Shown here: positions 19,838-28,652 of the stretch, piece after piece
How the letters are laid out: every line of letters begins with the position of its first letter
Position numbering within the stretch: the stretch's first letter is position 1
Made by a program: the position numbers and the translations under genes
Notes under the pieces: generated by a model
The model's database searches: none
What the model saw: only the letters and a program-made list of their open reading frames with translations
What the model was told of the DNA's origin: nothing
Assembly: GCF_000802245.2 (NCBI RefSeq)
Contig: NZ_CP021080.1
Span: 3,472,001-3,536,000 of the forward strand
DNA length: 64,000 bases
Reading direction: 5' to 3'
DNA from: Streptomyces pluripotens
GTDB taxonomy: Bacteria > Actinomycetota > Actinomycetes > Streptomycetales > Streptomycetaceae

Positions 19838-20927
19838 GTGAGGACCGCGGCCGTCAGGAACATGCCCTGGTAGGCGTGGTGTTCCGCAGACCCGGCGGTG
19901 AAGGCACTGGCCAGGGCGGGGCCGACGTAGAGAGCCCCGCCGAGCATCGCGACGCTGGTGGCTCGGGCGGCCGGAGACAGGGTGGTGGCCCAGGACTGGA
20001 TCGTGGAGTGCATGAATGACCAGCCGCCACCGAGCAGCAGAGCGCACCCCACCAGCGCGGGCACGGACCGGCTGGCCGCAGCGAAACCGAACGCCACGGC
20101 CATCTGCGCCCCGCCGACCACGATCAGCCGCACCGGTGTCCAGCGCCCGACCAACTGCTTGACCATCTGCGCCGCAGCCATCGAGCCCACGCCGTACAGC
20201 GCGGACACCGCACCGGCCAGCGTCGCCGAGGCGCCCCGGTCCTCCAGCGCCGGCGCGATGTAGGTCAAGAAGCCCAGCAGGACGGCACCTTCGAGCATCG
20301 CGCGACGGCCATGACGTACCACTGCCAGCGGGAACCCAGGGCGACCTTGAACGGGGCAAGCAGCGCGCCGGGCGCTGCACGCGGCGGCTACGGAAGCCGG
20401 CGCAGGGCGAAGGCCAGGTAGACGGCGATCAAACCGGGCAGGGCGAAGACCAGCCGCCAACTGATGTGGTGCGCCAGCATCCCGGCGACGACGGTGGCCA
20501 CGGCGGTGCCCAGCGCGAACGCGGTCATCAGCTCGCTGAGCGGGCGCTGGCGGACCGCGGCGGGCACGGTGTCCCCGACGTACGTGATCGATGCAGCGAT
20601 GGACGCGGCGAAGCACGCGCCGGCCGCGACGCGTGCCGCGATCAGCACCGACGCGCCAGGCGCGAGCACCGAACAGAGTGCGGCGACGGCGGCCCCGGTC
20701 AGCGAGATCCGCATGACCCGCACCCGGCCCCGCCGGTCGCTCGCCAAGCCCCAGACCGGCTGCATCAGTCCGTAGGCGAGGAAACAGCCGCTGGCGGCGA
20801 GCATCACCGTGGTCAGCGGCACGCCGAATTGGACGCCGATGAGCAGCAGCATCGGGGTGATGCAGAAGCGGTCGAAGTTGCTGACGAAACCGGCTGCGCG
20901 CAGCAGACGCAGCGAGGCAACGGGCAT
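19838..20927 (-). pseudogene. Frameshifted MFS transporter
   Basis: The N-terminal half reads cleanly from 20927 (MPVASLRLLRAAGFVSNFDR, then PVWGLASDRRGRVRVMRIS, an MFS loop-2 motif) to a TAG at 20388-20390. Similarity then continues in another frame (LLAPFKVALGSRWQWYVMAV). It shifts again near 20300 into MLEGAVLLGFLTYIAPALE and on to about 19838. At least two frameshifts and one stop make it a pseudogene, barring sequencing errors. It lies within the tRNA-Ala islet. Confidence 0.75.
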
Positions 20928-20963
20928 CGGCGGGGCGGCCGGTCCGACGATGGCGGCCGGAGC

Positions 20964-21126
20964 CGCTGGCCCCGGCCAGGCCGGCGACTTCCTCGCGCCG
21001 CAGCCCTGGGGTACGGCGACGCCGTGAGCCGGGCAGCCCTACGTCAGCGGGCGCCAGCCGCTCGCGGCGGGAGCGCAGAAACGCGCCCGGTTCGTGGCGC
21101 GGGCCGCCGGCTTCGCTGCCGTTCAC
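20964..21126 (-). pseudogene. Truncated MmyB-type HTH regulator
   Basis: From a GTG at 21126 about 54 residues read as the start of an MmyB-like XRE regulator (GAFLRSRRERLAPADVGLPG, then RRRRTPGLRREEVAGLAG). Similarity ends abruptly just before the MFS start, so only the first helix-turn-helix segment is left. In intact loci such regulators lie beside MFS or dehydrogenase genes, which fits the neighbour. Confidence 0.65.
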
Positions 21127-21217
21127 GCCGCCCCCACTCCTCACTGCACCGCCGGCCCACTCCCGGGCCATCGCACCGTGCCCAGGAGGACGGTTCCCCC
21201 GCAGCCGCACAACCGAA

Positions 21218-21453
21218 GTCACCTACGGCGGCGACCACGTCGACTTCCGGGGCAGCACTTTCCACGGGCCCGTCACCGGTAAGACAGCCGGGCTAGGCAT
21301 CGACGACGGACAGCGCTCATACGGGGTCGAGAGACCAGGAGTCGTCGTTGATCGAGTGGTGGGTGTTCCGACCTGCGAGAATCCCGGCCAGCTCGCGGTC
21401 ACCGTCTGCGGCTTCGGAGCGATGCGTCCGATCTGCCAGCCCGTCGGGGAGTA
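21218..21453 (+). pseudogene. Possible fragment with a GDHxDFRG-type N-terminal motif
   Basis: A plus-strand frame without a usable start codon reads VTYGGDHVDFRGSTFHGP then VTGKTAG. This motif recalls the N-terminus of many Streptomyces effector-associated proteins. It continues 55 residues to a TAG at 21451. No domain follows. It is best taken as a gene scrap within the islet; recognition rests on memory of the motif. Confidence 0.3.
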
Positions 21454-21550
21454 GTCGGGGAGTATCAGAGCGGTGACCAGCACCGGTGGGAAGGAGTAAT
21501 GGGCACAAGGACGTCCTGAGCTCCATAGCGAAGTACACACGATGGCCGCC

Positions 21551-21964
21551 TCACACGGCCACGAGCCTGACCCGGTCGACGCAGAGCTTAGTCATGTCGT
21601 CGATGTCAGAGGTCAGCATGACCACAGGCCGCTGTTGCCGCAGGGCAGCCTCGGCCACGGCCGCGTCGATGGCGTACTTGTGACCGTGCAGCCCGGCCCC
21701 CATCAACAGTGCCGAGGCCGCCTTCGCCTCGTCGTCCCCCACCGGGATCACTCGCAGGCCGGACAGCAGCCAGCTCAGCCTAGCCTTGTTCGTGCGAGCG
21801 TGGACGGCCTCAATGATGGTGAGCGCACAGATCACCACCTCCATGCCACGAGAGCGCGCCTCCGCGACCAGGGCCACGACCGTTTCGTCATCGGCGAGAA
21901 GCTTGGAGAGTCCCTCGCTGTCCAGGACCAGCGTCCCCTCGTGGCTCAGCTTGCGGCGGGCCAC
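21551..21964 (-). CDS. PIN-domain toxin (VapC-like)
   Basis: The 137-residue protein has a PIN ribonuclease fold: an early acidic LVLDSEGLSKL, a mid Glu in ALTIIEAVHART and a late Asp pair in YAIDAAVAEAAL and TSDIDDM. PIN toxins cleave tRNA or mRNA. It overlaps the upstream antitoxin-like gene by 19 bases, the usual toxin-antitoxin layout. It lies inside the tRNA-Ala islet, where it may help stabilise it. Confidence 0.82.
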   Translation of the reverse strand: MARRKLSHEGTLVLDSEGLSKLLADDETVVALVAEARSRGMEVVICALTIIEAVHARTNKARLSWLLSGLRVIPVGDDEAKAASALLMGAGLHGHKYAIDAAVAEAALRQQRPVVMLTSDIDDMTKLCVDRVRLVAV

Positions 21965-22230
21965 TGGTCTTCCTCGGCGAACACCTCGTCGAACACCTGC
22001 CGCGCCCGCTGCCGCGCCTGCTCGGAGACCTGTCCGTTGCGGCTCTCGTAGTCGGCCAGGTACTCGTCCAGCACCTGCCCCCGCAGTTCCCGCTCAACGG
22101 CCGCGGCGATGAACGCGGAGAATTCCCGCTTACCGACCCGCGCCCGGATCGCCTCCGCGGTCCCCTCAGGCAGAGACAGGCTGACCCGCGTCGCCGGCCC
22201 CTCACCAATGCTGTACGTCGTCTCGGACAT
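21946..22230 (-). CDS. Antitoxin partner of the PIN toxin
   Basis: The 94-residue protein has a ribbon-helix-helix-like N-terminus (RVSLSLPEGTAEAIRARVG, then REFSAFIAAAVERELR) and an acidic C-terminal helix that would wrap the toxin (about 60-90). Start and stop fit a VapB-type antitoxin translated before its toxin. The upstream stretch contains TTGT-N5-ACAA, a possible autoregulatory site. Confidence 0.78.
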   Translation of the reverse strand: MSETTYSIGEGPATRVSLSLPEGTAEAIRARVGKREFSAFIAAAVERELRGQVLDEYLADYESRNGQVSEQARQRARQVFDEVFAEEDQWPAAS

Positions 22231-22644
22231 GGCCCCATTGTGTCAAACAAGTAGGAAACCAGAAAGCCGCGCACGGCCCGACTCACCCCCAGAGGTCCGC
22301 CGGGGCCACGGGACCAGCGCCACGAGAGTTGCGTGAGCCTGGGGGATCCAGCGGGGGAGAAAGAGCCGCCCGAATGTCGGGTTCTGCCCCTTCTGCGGCG
22401 CCCAGATACTGGCCGTGGCCGTTCAACATGGCGGACGGCGCGGCCAGAGAGCGGCTGGTCTGGTTGTCCACGCCGAGTACTTCTGTCTCTGCGTCGTCCT
22501 CGCCCTGGCCGCAGTCAACGTCGTCGAGGTCACCTCCCCCACCGCACCCGCCTGCTGCACTGGCTTGCTCCTCCGCCACCATCGCCGCGTTCCTGCTCTG
22601 AGCAGGGGCACGGGCACCGGCGGCAGAACGCCGAAGCTGTGGAA
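22231..22644. other. Gap between antitoxin and ATPase genes
   Basis: No gene with a recognisable domain is seen on either strand. It may hold scraps of decayed sequence, as expected inside the islet. Confidence 0.35.
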
Positions 22645-24144
22645 TCACATCCCGTAAAGGGTGGGCAGGTCGACCAGCAGAAGGTCGTCACGGCGATCCG
22701 CCAGTTCGATCAGGTCGGGGTAGAAGCCGTGCAGGGAGTACAGGGCCAGCGTGGTGCCAGTGGTGTCGTACCCCTGGTCGGTGAGCAAGGCCCGGATGCG
22801 CTCCAGTCGTTGCAGGTCGCCGGTTCCCCGGCGGGCGGCGGTCGCCTTGGCCTCACCCAGGAGCGCGATTCTCCCGCGCGGGGCCTGTGGGCGTTCGCCG
22901 GCGGCCAGGGCGATGACGTCGACCTCGTGTTTGGTCCGGACTGCTTGGTCGGCGACCTCGGTGGTGCCGACGGGACCGGGCAGTCCGCCGGGCAGGAAGG
23001 TGTGCGCGTAGCGGCGGGTGAAGTCGCGGGCCAGGTCCTCGAAGTGCGGGCCGAGGATCTTAGAGTTGAAAGTCGGGGCGGCCTGCTGCCACACCTGCTC
23101 GGCAAAGCCCTGCTCCACGGCGGCGGCCTGCGGGAGGGTGATGAGCTGGTTGAAGCGGATGACCGGGTCGGCGAGCGTGATGACCGGATGCCGGGTACGC
23201 AGAATGTCCTGCTCACGCCTGATGTAGCCGGTGGACTCCAGCACGCCGAGCGGGTGGGCGACGGCGTTGCGGGGGCGCTCAAGGGCTGCACCGATCTTGC
23301 TGGGGGTGGTGGCGCCCTGGGCGATCGCGGTGAGGATGTCGTAGTACAGCGTGTGCTGCGTGATCCGCGGGTCCTCGCGCAGCAGGTACTCGGTCTCGGT
23401 ACGCGAGTACACCGCCCTCCCCGGGTCGAGGAGCGTCCGGGTGAGCCAGGTGCCGAAGCCATCGTCCGGGTGCGGACGGGCGGCCACCGGGCGGTAGCCG
23501 GGGGCCCCTCCCAGTACCGCGTGCACCTTCAGCGCGGTCAACGGGTCGGCGATCTGCCAGAAGGCCCGGCTGTCCCGGTAGTCGAAAGCCCCCAGCCGCA
23601 GATCGACCACGGCCCTCCCCCGCAGCGGCTGCGTCCCGGAGAGCAGTTCGTGCATGACACTCATCGCAGAGCCGCACAGGATGAGCCGCGGGCCCGGCCC
23701 AGCACCCGGGCGGGCACCGCGCTGGCGCTCGTCGTAGAGCTGCTGAAGCAGTCCCGGGATCTCGGGCGAGTGCGCAAGGAGATACGGCAGCTCGTCGATC
23801 ACCAACAGCGGATGTCGTGAACGAGCCATCACATCAAGAGCGTTGGACAGCACATCCCGCCAGTCGGTCAGCCGCAGACTCCCTGGCCGTAGACCTGCGT
23901 GGGCCGCGACCGCGTCACTGAACCGCTGGATCGCAGGCAGCCTCCCCTCCTCCCGGACCGCCGTGACATACAGACCGCCGACCTGCTCGGACAGCGCCTG
24001 CAGAAGGTACGACTTCCCATGCCGCCGCCGCCCCGACACCATGCCCAGCCGCATCGCCGGATCCGGATCAGTAAGAAATTCCGCGAGCAGGCCCCACTCG
24101 CGGTCCCGGTCCACCACGTCGGCCGGCTTGGCCAGCAGTCCCAT
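22645..24144 (-). CDS. AAA ATPase with DUF234-like C-terminus (archaeal-ATPase family)
   Basis: The roughly 499-residue product starts MGLLAKPADVVDRDREW. It has a Walker A variant GRRRHGKS (about residues 35-42), a Walker B-like LLVIDELPYLLA, and a winged-helix middle (GATTPSKIGAALERPRNAV). The C-terminal region contains a PD-(D/E)XK-like DUF234 stretch (EVDVIALA followed by LLGEAKAT). Similar prokaryotic ATPases are found in mobile or defence loci, but the function is unproven. ATG 24144 is preferred because GGAGG lies about 10 bases upstream; longer in-frame starts exist as far as 24345. Confidence 0.75.
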   Translation of the reverse strand: MGLLAKPADVVDRDREWGLLAEFLTDPDPAMRLGMVSGRRRHGKSYLLQALSEQVGGLYVTAVREEGRLPAIQRFSDAVAAHAGLRPGSLRLTDWRDVLSNALDVMARSRHPLLVIDELPYLLAHSPEIPGLLQQLYDERQRGARPGAGPGPRLILCGSAMSVMHELLSGTQPLRGRAVVDLRLGAFDYRDSRAFWQIADPLTALKVHAVLGGAPGYRPVAARPHPDDGFGTWLTRTLLDPGRAVYSRTETEYLLREDPRITQHTLYYDILTAIAQGATTPSKIGAALERPRNAVAHPLGVLESTGYIRREQDILRTRHPVITLADPVIRFNQLITLPQAAAVEQGFAEQVWQQAAPTFNSKILGPHFEDLARDFTRRYAHTFLPGGLPGPVGTTEVADQAVRTKHEVDVIALAAGERPQAPRGRIALLGEAKATAARRGTGDLQRLERIRALLTDQGYDTTGTTLALYSLHGFYPDLIELADRRDDLLLVDLPTLYGM

Positions 24145-24173
24145 CTCCACTGGACCTCCCACAAATCGACTGT

Positions 24174-24206
24174 GACAGATTTCGTCTAAGTCTACTTCGA
24201 CAGATT
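24174..24206. promoter_or_regulatory. Palindrome flanked by direct repeats upstream of the ATPase gene
   Basis: A near-perfect 18-bp palindrome GTCTAAGT-CT-ACTTCGAC (24184-24201) is overlapped by two direct GACAGATT copies (24174-24181 and 24199-24206, 25 bp apart). It lies 30-62 bases upstream of the preferred ATG and looks like an operator or promoter. Confidence 0.5.
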
Positions 24207-24353
24207 CCGGGCCACTGGGATTCATCATGACCACCGCAACGGCAGGGCCCAAGGGATCGCCGGGGCAGAAGACAGCCGAGCAAACCCCCGGCATCATGGA
24301 CCTCCGCCACTCCCAGTGGGCACCGATGCGCCCACTGGTGGGCACGAAAAATA

Positions 24354-24386
24354 CCCTCTGAAGCCGCGTTTCCGCAGTTCAGAGGG
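24354..24386 (-). terminator. tRNA-Ala terminator
   Basis: Arms CCCTCTGAA (24354-24362) and TTCAGAGGG (24378-24386) close a 15-base loop just past the 3' end of tRNA-Ala. Confidence 0.65.
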
Positions 24387-24397
24387 CACTTACGGGG

Positions 24398-24470
24398 TGG
24401 AGCCTAGGGGAGTCGAACCCCTGACATCCGCCATGCAAAGACGGCGCTCTACCAACTGAGCTAAGGCCCC
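24398..24470 (-). tRNA. tRNA-Ala (anticodon TGC)
   Basis: Begins GGGGCCTTAGCTCAGTTGG on the minus strand. Acceptor GGGGCCT pairs with AGGCTCC and includes the alanine G3-U70 pair. Anticodon stem CCGTC/GGCGG encloses TTTGCAT, giving TGC. CCA is not fully encoded. Its 3' end is copied at 19.65 kb. Confidence 0.95.
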
Positions 24471-24603
24471 AGGAAGGCATGACCGACCGGAGGATGCATG
24501 TTCCCCGGCGGCGCCGCAGACCAGAGTACCGGGTCACCCCCCGTATCTCGCAAAAAGATTGGGGGTCCCCGCGGATGACCACTCTCCGTAAGATGCTCGA
24601 CAT

Positions 24604-24621
24604 GGTTCGCTGCAGCGAACC
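24604..24621. promoter_or_regulatory. 18-bp perfect palindrome, likely operator
   Basis: GGTTCGCTGCAGCGAACC is perfectly self-complementary and lies 33 bases upstream of the ATG of an XRE-type regulator. Autoregulation is an inference from position. Confidence 0.6.
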
Positions 24622-24654
24622 GTGGATTTTCCGCGGAAGCGATGGGGAGACGCA

Positions 24655-25203
24655 ATGGACGCCGCACAGCAGGAAGCCACCGCCAGAGCGCGGGAGCTGC
24701 AGCGGAACTGGTACGGAGAACCGTTGGGGGCTCTCTTCCGTAGGCTCATCGACGATCTCGGGCTCAACCAGGCCCGCCTCGCAGCGGTCCTGGGGCTGTC
24801 TGCTCCGATGCTCTCGCAGCTGATGAGCGGCCAGCGGGCGAAGATCGGCAACCCCGCTGTGGTCCAGCGGGTGCAACTGCTGCAGGAGCTGGCAGCACAG
24901 GTCGTAGACGGCAGCGTCAGCGCCGCCGAGGCGACCGAGCGCATGGACGAGGTCAAGAAGTCGCAGGGGGGCTCCGTGCTCAGCAACACCACCCAGACCA
25001 CGAGCGGCGCCGGGGCGCCCACGGTCAAGCGGGTGGTCCGCGAGATCCAGTCGCTGCTGCGCTCGGTGGCCGCCGCGGGCGACATCATCGACGCCGCGAA
25101 TGCCCTCGCCCCCACCCACCCGGAACTGGCAGAGTTCCTACGCGTCTACGGCGCCGGCCGCACCTCCGACGCGGTTGCGCACTACCAGTCCCACCAGAAC
25201 TGA
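24655..25203 (+). CDS. Helix-turn-helix DNA-binding protein
   Basis: The 182-residue protein has a Cro/C1-like HTH in the first half (LNQARLAAVLGLSAPMLSQL, about residues 38-60), a flexible Gly/Thr/Ser linker near 110 and a helical C-terminus (EFLRVYGAGRTSDAVAHYQ). ATG 24655 follows GGGGAGACGCA, an adequate ribosome site. The perfect palindrome just upstream suggests self-control. It precedes the Ser/Thr kinase gene by 230 bases and may be functionally tied to it. Confidence 0.88.
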   Translation: MDAAQQEATARARELQRNWYGEPLGALFRRLIDDLGLNQARLAAVLGLSAPMLSQLMSGQRAKIGNPAVVQRVQLLQELAAQVVDGSVSAAEATERMDEVKKSQGGSVLSNTTQTTSGAGAPTVKRVVREIQSLLRSVAAAGDIIDAANALAPTHPELAEFLRVYGAGRTSDAVAHYQSHQN

Positions 25204-25338
25204 CCCGGGGCCAGGCCCTCGACGGGGGCCGCGGCTGGTTCCGGCCTGGACGCGGCGGGCCGTGCGCGCGGGGCGCAAGAGCCCACGAACGGACCGGAAG
25301 AGACGGCACACGGGCCGAGAGGGGGATCCGGTGCGGAA

Positions 25339-25370
25339 AGGGGTAGAGGGGTAGAGGGGTAGAGGGGTAG
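25339..25370. repeat. Four tandem copies of AGGGGTAG
   Basis: Four perfect, head-to-tail 8-bp units occupy 25339-25370, about 65 bases upstream of the kinase start. Such a tract can change length by slippage. Confidence 0.8.
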
Positions 25371-25433
25371 GAGGAGCAGCTGGGACAGCGGGGGCGCAGG
25401 AATCCCGGGGCCAGGGGGGAGCAGCGGACTGTC

Positions 25434-27056
25434 ATGGGTGAGGTCTTCGCCGGCCGGTACGAACTGGTCGACCCAATCGGACGCGGTGGTGTGGGAGCCG
25501 TGTGGCGTGCCTGGGACCATCGCCGAAGGCGCTATGTGGCCGCCAAGGTGCTCCAGCAGCGCGACGCCCACTCCCTGCTGCGGTTCGTACGGGAGCAGGC
25601 CCTGCGGATCGACCACCCCCACGTCCTCGCTCCGGCCAGCTGGGCCGCCGACGACGACAAGGTCCTGTTCACCATGGACCTGGTCGCCGGCGGCTCCCTG
25701 GTCCATCTCGTCGGCGACTACGGCCCCCTGCCGCCGGTGTTCGTGTGCACCCTCCTCGACCAGCTTCTGTCAGGGCTCGCCGCCGTCCACGCGGAGGGCG
25801 TCGTACACCGGGACATCAAGCCCGCCAACGTGCTCCTCGAAGCCACCGGAACCGGTCGGCCGCGGCTGCGGCTGTCGGACTTCGGCATCGCCATGCAACT
25901 CGGTGACCCCCGGCTGACCGAGACCAACCTCGTGGTGGGTACGCCTGGCTATCTCGCGCCCGAGCAGATGCTCGGTTCCGAACCAGACTTCCCGGCCGAC
26001 CTGTTCGCCGTCGGCCTGGTCGCCCTCTTTCTGCTCGAAGGGGCGAAGCCCGACGCCAAGGCGCTGATGCAGTACTTCATGGAGCACGGCACCCCGGGGC
26101 CGCCTCAAGGCATCCCCGAACCGCTGTGGCAGGTCGTGGCCACACTGCTCCAGCCCGATCCAGCGGACCGCTTCCGCACGGCCACGGGTGCACGCAAGGC
26201 CCTCATCTCCGCAGCAGAGCTCCTGCCGGAGCCCGGACCCGAGGACGAGCTGATCGAGATCTTCGACCAGATCGGCCCGCTGCCACCGGGGTTCGGTGCC
26301 GAGGGGCCCCGCGGAGAGTCCGGAGGAGTTCCCCCTGAACTGCCCTCCGGAGGTGCTTCCCTCCCGCCCTCGGGTGCTACCCCGGCTGCCGGCCCGGACG
26401 CACCCCCGGCACCCCCGACACCCCCGGCAGTCGACTCGACAGCGGCCCTGAACAGTTCCTCCCGAGCGGCTCCGGGCATGGGCGCACATGCCGGTACGCG
26501 TGTGCGTGTGGGTACGGACACGGACGAGGAAGCCTCCCCGTCCACGGGATCGGTCCCCTCCCCTGACGCGAACGCGGCGAACGCCGCGGCCGACGTGCGT
26601 GCCGGCTCCATGTCGGACACCGGGAGCTTCCGGCTCCCACCGCCCCGGGCGAACCCGGAACCCGTTCCGACTCCTCGGCCCGTACTCCTACGTGCCGAGG
26701 AGGAAAGCGCGAACCGCTTCATTTCGGCACCTGCGGTCACAGAGCCACCTTCCGCTCAGCCGCCCTCCCGTTCCCCGCACTTCCCGGATTCCTCGCCGTA
26801 CGCGGCTTGGAGTGCCGTGCCGTCCCCGGCCCCGGTGCCCGAGCATCCTGCTGACACCACCACCGCTTTGTACACCGCTCAGGACCGGGAGCTTCCGCTC
26901 CAGCCCTGGATGGTTCCAGCACCGTCCGGGCAAGGGCACCGGAAGCGCCACGCGCACCGCCGTCGTGCCGGACCTCCGGCCAGGGCCACGATCCTGATCC
27001 TGCTTCTCGCGGTGGTCTGCTACGCGGTGGGCTTCTGGGCGCTGGCCCGCGTCTGA
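25434..27056 (+). CDS. Ser/Thr protein kinase without PASTA domains
   Basis: The 540-residue protein has an N-terminal Hanks kinase domain (about 8-265) with GRGGVGAVW, VAAK, HRD (Asp127) and DFG. A long Pro/Ala/Ser-rich linker of about 240 residues and one C-terminal membrane helix follow (about 515-537, ATILILLLAVVCYAVGFWAL). Only a few residues would lie outside the membrane, so unlike PknB it lacks an external sensor. Its 3' end overlaps the convergent gene by 37 bases. Substrates are unknown. Confidence 0.9.
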   Translation: MGEVFAGRYELVDPIGRGGVGAVWRAWDHRRRRYVAAKVLQQRDAHSLLRFVREQALRIDHPHVLAPASWAADDDKVLFTMDLVAGGSLVHLVGDYGPLPPVFVCTLLDQLLSGLAAVHAEGVVHRDIKPANVLLEATGTGRPRLRLSDFGIAMQLGDPRLTETNLVVGTPGYLAPEQMLGSEPDFPADLFAVGLVALFLLEGAKPDAKALMQYFMEHGTPGPPQGIPEPLWQVVATLLQPDPADRFRTATGARKALISAAELLPEPGPEDELIEIFDQIGPLPPGFGAEGPRGESGGVPPELPSGGASLPPSGATPAAGPDAPPAPPTPPAVDSTAALNSSSRAAPGMGAHAGTRVRVGTDTDEEASPSTGSVPSPDANAANAAADVRAGSMSDTGSFRLPPPRANPEPVPTPRPVLLRAEEESANRFISAPAVTEPPSAQPPSRSPHFPDSSPYAAWSAVPSPAPVPEHPADTTTALYTAQDRELPLQPWMVPAPSGQGHRKRHAHRRRAGPPARATILILLLAVVCYAVGFWALARV

Positions 27057-28444
27057 GCCCGCCGCGCCGTTACCGTCCACCCGCCGAGCACCAGCAGCAG
27101 CAGGGTCCCCAGGCCGATCCCGGCGACCGCGACCAGCTTGCTCACGAGACCGTCCCCGCCTGCGGTGGTTCCGGTCAACGCCTCCTCCCGGTCCCCTTTG
27201 GTGATGGTGAAGACGTCCGCCGGCTCGGGTGTCCCGGCATACCTGGGCCCGGCGTGCGCCCGCCCGTCCACCCGGATCCGCAGCGTCACCCCGAACGGCC
27301 CGCGCCCGAACGTGCCGGTCATGTGGTCGCTGAGGTGCAGGACCAGGTAGTACTCGCCGGCGAAGCGGACGGAGGTCACGGCGGTGGGAACGGCGTAGCG
27401 GTTGGCGTACGCCACCGGCGGCAGCGAGCCGAGAGCAGCGGATTTCTGGGTGCCGGTGTACCCGAGGGAGGCGTCGTCGACGTATCCGCGGACGGGGTTG
27501 TACAGGGAGAGGTTCAGGGCTCCGCCGACATAGCCGTGGCCGGTGGAACTACCCAGTTCGACGGAGGCGTGAAGTTGCCGGCCCCAGTCGAGCGGCACCT
27601 TGTAGAACTGGGTCTGGCCGGGCACGAGCGCGGTCCGCCAGACCCCCTGGCCCACCGGACGTGCCGAGGCGAAGCCAGCGCCTCCGGACCGGTCGCGGGG
27701 TTCGGCGGTGACCGGCTCCGGGGTGGTGGAGTCCCAGGCGTCCGGCGCGGTGGTGGGCAAGGCGTGCGCCGTGCGGGGTTCGGTGACGGGTGCGATCTCC
27801 AGGTCCCACCCCTCCGCCGAGGCGACTGCACCGGAGCCCTCCGCTTCGAGCCGTTCGACGAGCAGGTAGTAGGTCCCCGCCCCCTGGCACAGCGCGTTGC
27901 CGGCCTCGCGCTGCGCCAGGGCCGTGACCGGACGCGGGCTCAGTCCGGCGCCGAAGCGGGCGGAGGCGTAGGAGCAGGCTGTTCCGTTCGCGTCCTGGAC
28001 GGACACGCGAATGCCGTCGGTGGCGGAAACGGTGGCGCTCGCTGGTGGTACGGCGGTGACGGGGACGTAGGCCGAGGCCGTGGCGGGGAGACGGAGTCGG
28101 TAGTAGAGCCTGCCGTGCCCGGGCAGGGAACTGCGGTAGACGCGGCCGGGGTCCAGTCGCTCGGCGTCCACGCTGCCCGCGGCACCCGCGATCGTACGGG
28201 CGCCAGGCGCGAAGGCGTACGCGCCCGGCCTGGCGTCGGCGACAACCACGGTTCCGCCGGGCACCGCTGCCAGGGCGCACAGACACAGCCCCAGCAGCAG
28301 GGTCATGGAGGAGCGGCCTGGGATCCGGCCGCCCCGCCGCCGCACCGCATGTCCTCGACGCCACCACACGTGCCACACCCCCTGCCGTCCCCTGCCATAC
28401 CCCCTGCCGTTGTTCTGCGGCACCGGAGCAGGGCCGTGGTCCAT
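27020..28444 (-). CDS. Secreted or membrane-anchored protein of unknown function
   Basis: The product (474 residues from ATG 28444) has an Arg-rich n-region, a signal-like helix (MTLLLGLCLCALAAVPGGTV) and a large extracytoplasmic region. That region has beta-rich repeats and two blocks of the type YYLLVERLEAEGS and GEYYLVLHLSDH. A C-terminal anchor follows (about LVAVAGIGLGTLLLLVLGGW). The start is uncertain: ATG 28306 begins directly at the hydrophobic stretch, but the longer form provides the positive charges expected of a signal. The 3' end overlaps the convergent kinase gene. Confidence 0.75.
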   Translation of the reverse strand: MDHGPAPVPQNNGRGYGRGRQGVWHVWWRRGHAVRRRGGRIPGRSSMTLLLGLCLCALAAVPGGTVVVADARPGAYAFAPGARTIAGAAGSVDAERLDPGRVYRSSLPGHGRLYYRLRLPATASAYVPVTAVPPASATVSATDGIRVSVQDANGTACSYASARFGAGLSPRPVTALAQREAGNALCQGAGTYYLLVERLEAEGSGAVASAEGWDLEIAPVTEPRTAHALPTTAPDAWDSTTPEPVTAEPRDRSGGAGFASARPVGQGVWRTALVPGQTQFYKVPLDWGRQLHASVELGSSTGHGYVGGALNLSLYNPVRGYVDDASLGYTGTQKSAALGSLPPVAYANRYAVPTAVTSVRFAGEYYLVLHLSDHMTGTFGRGPFGVTLRIRVDGRAHAGPRYAGTPEPADVFTITKGDREEALTGTTAGGDGLVSKLVAVAGIGLGTLLLLVLGGWTVTARRAQTRASAQKPTA

Positions 28445-28602
28445 CCTGCACCGAGCGTCCCTGCGCCATCCGGGCCATGCGGGTGGCCGTCCGAAAATCC
28501 CGGCAACACCCGGCGGCGCCCGGCCACACCTGGCGTCCCGCCGAACGGGACCGGAACCACCTACCTCACGCACCGCGCCGCCGCAACGTCTGACAACGCG
28601 AA

Positions 28603-28628
28603 ACCCCGGCCGCTAAGGCGGCCGGGGT
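28603..28628. terminator. Hairpin terminator next to the DLW-39 gene
   Basis: A perfect 11-bp stem (ACCCCGGCCGC with its complement, 28603-28613 and 28618-28628) closes a 4-base loop just beyond the stop of the minus-strand small gene. Confidence 0.8.
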
Positions 28629-28652
28629 CTGTTCAGATTCTGGTGTCGTTAC

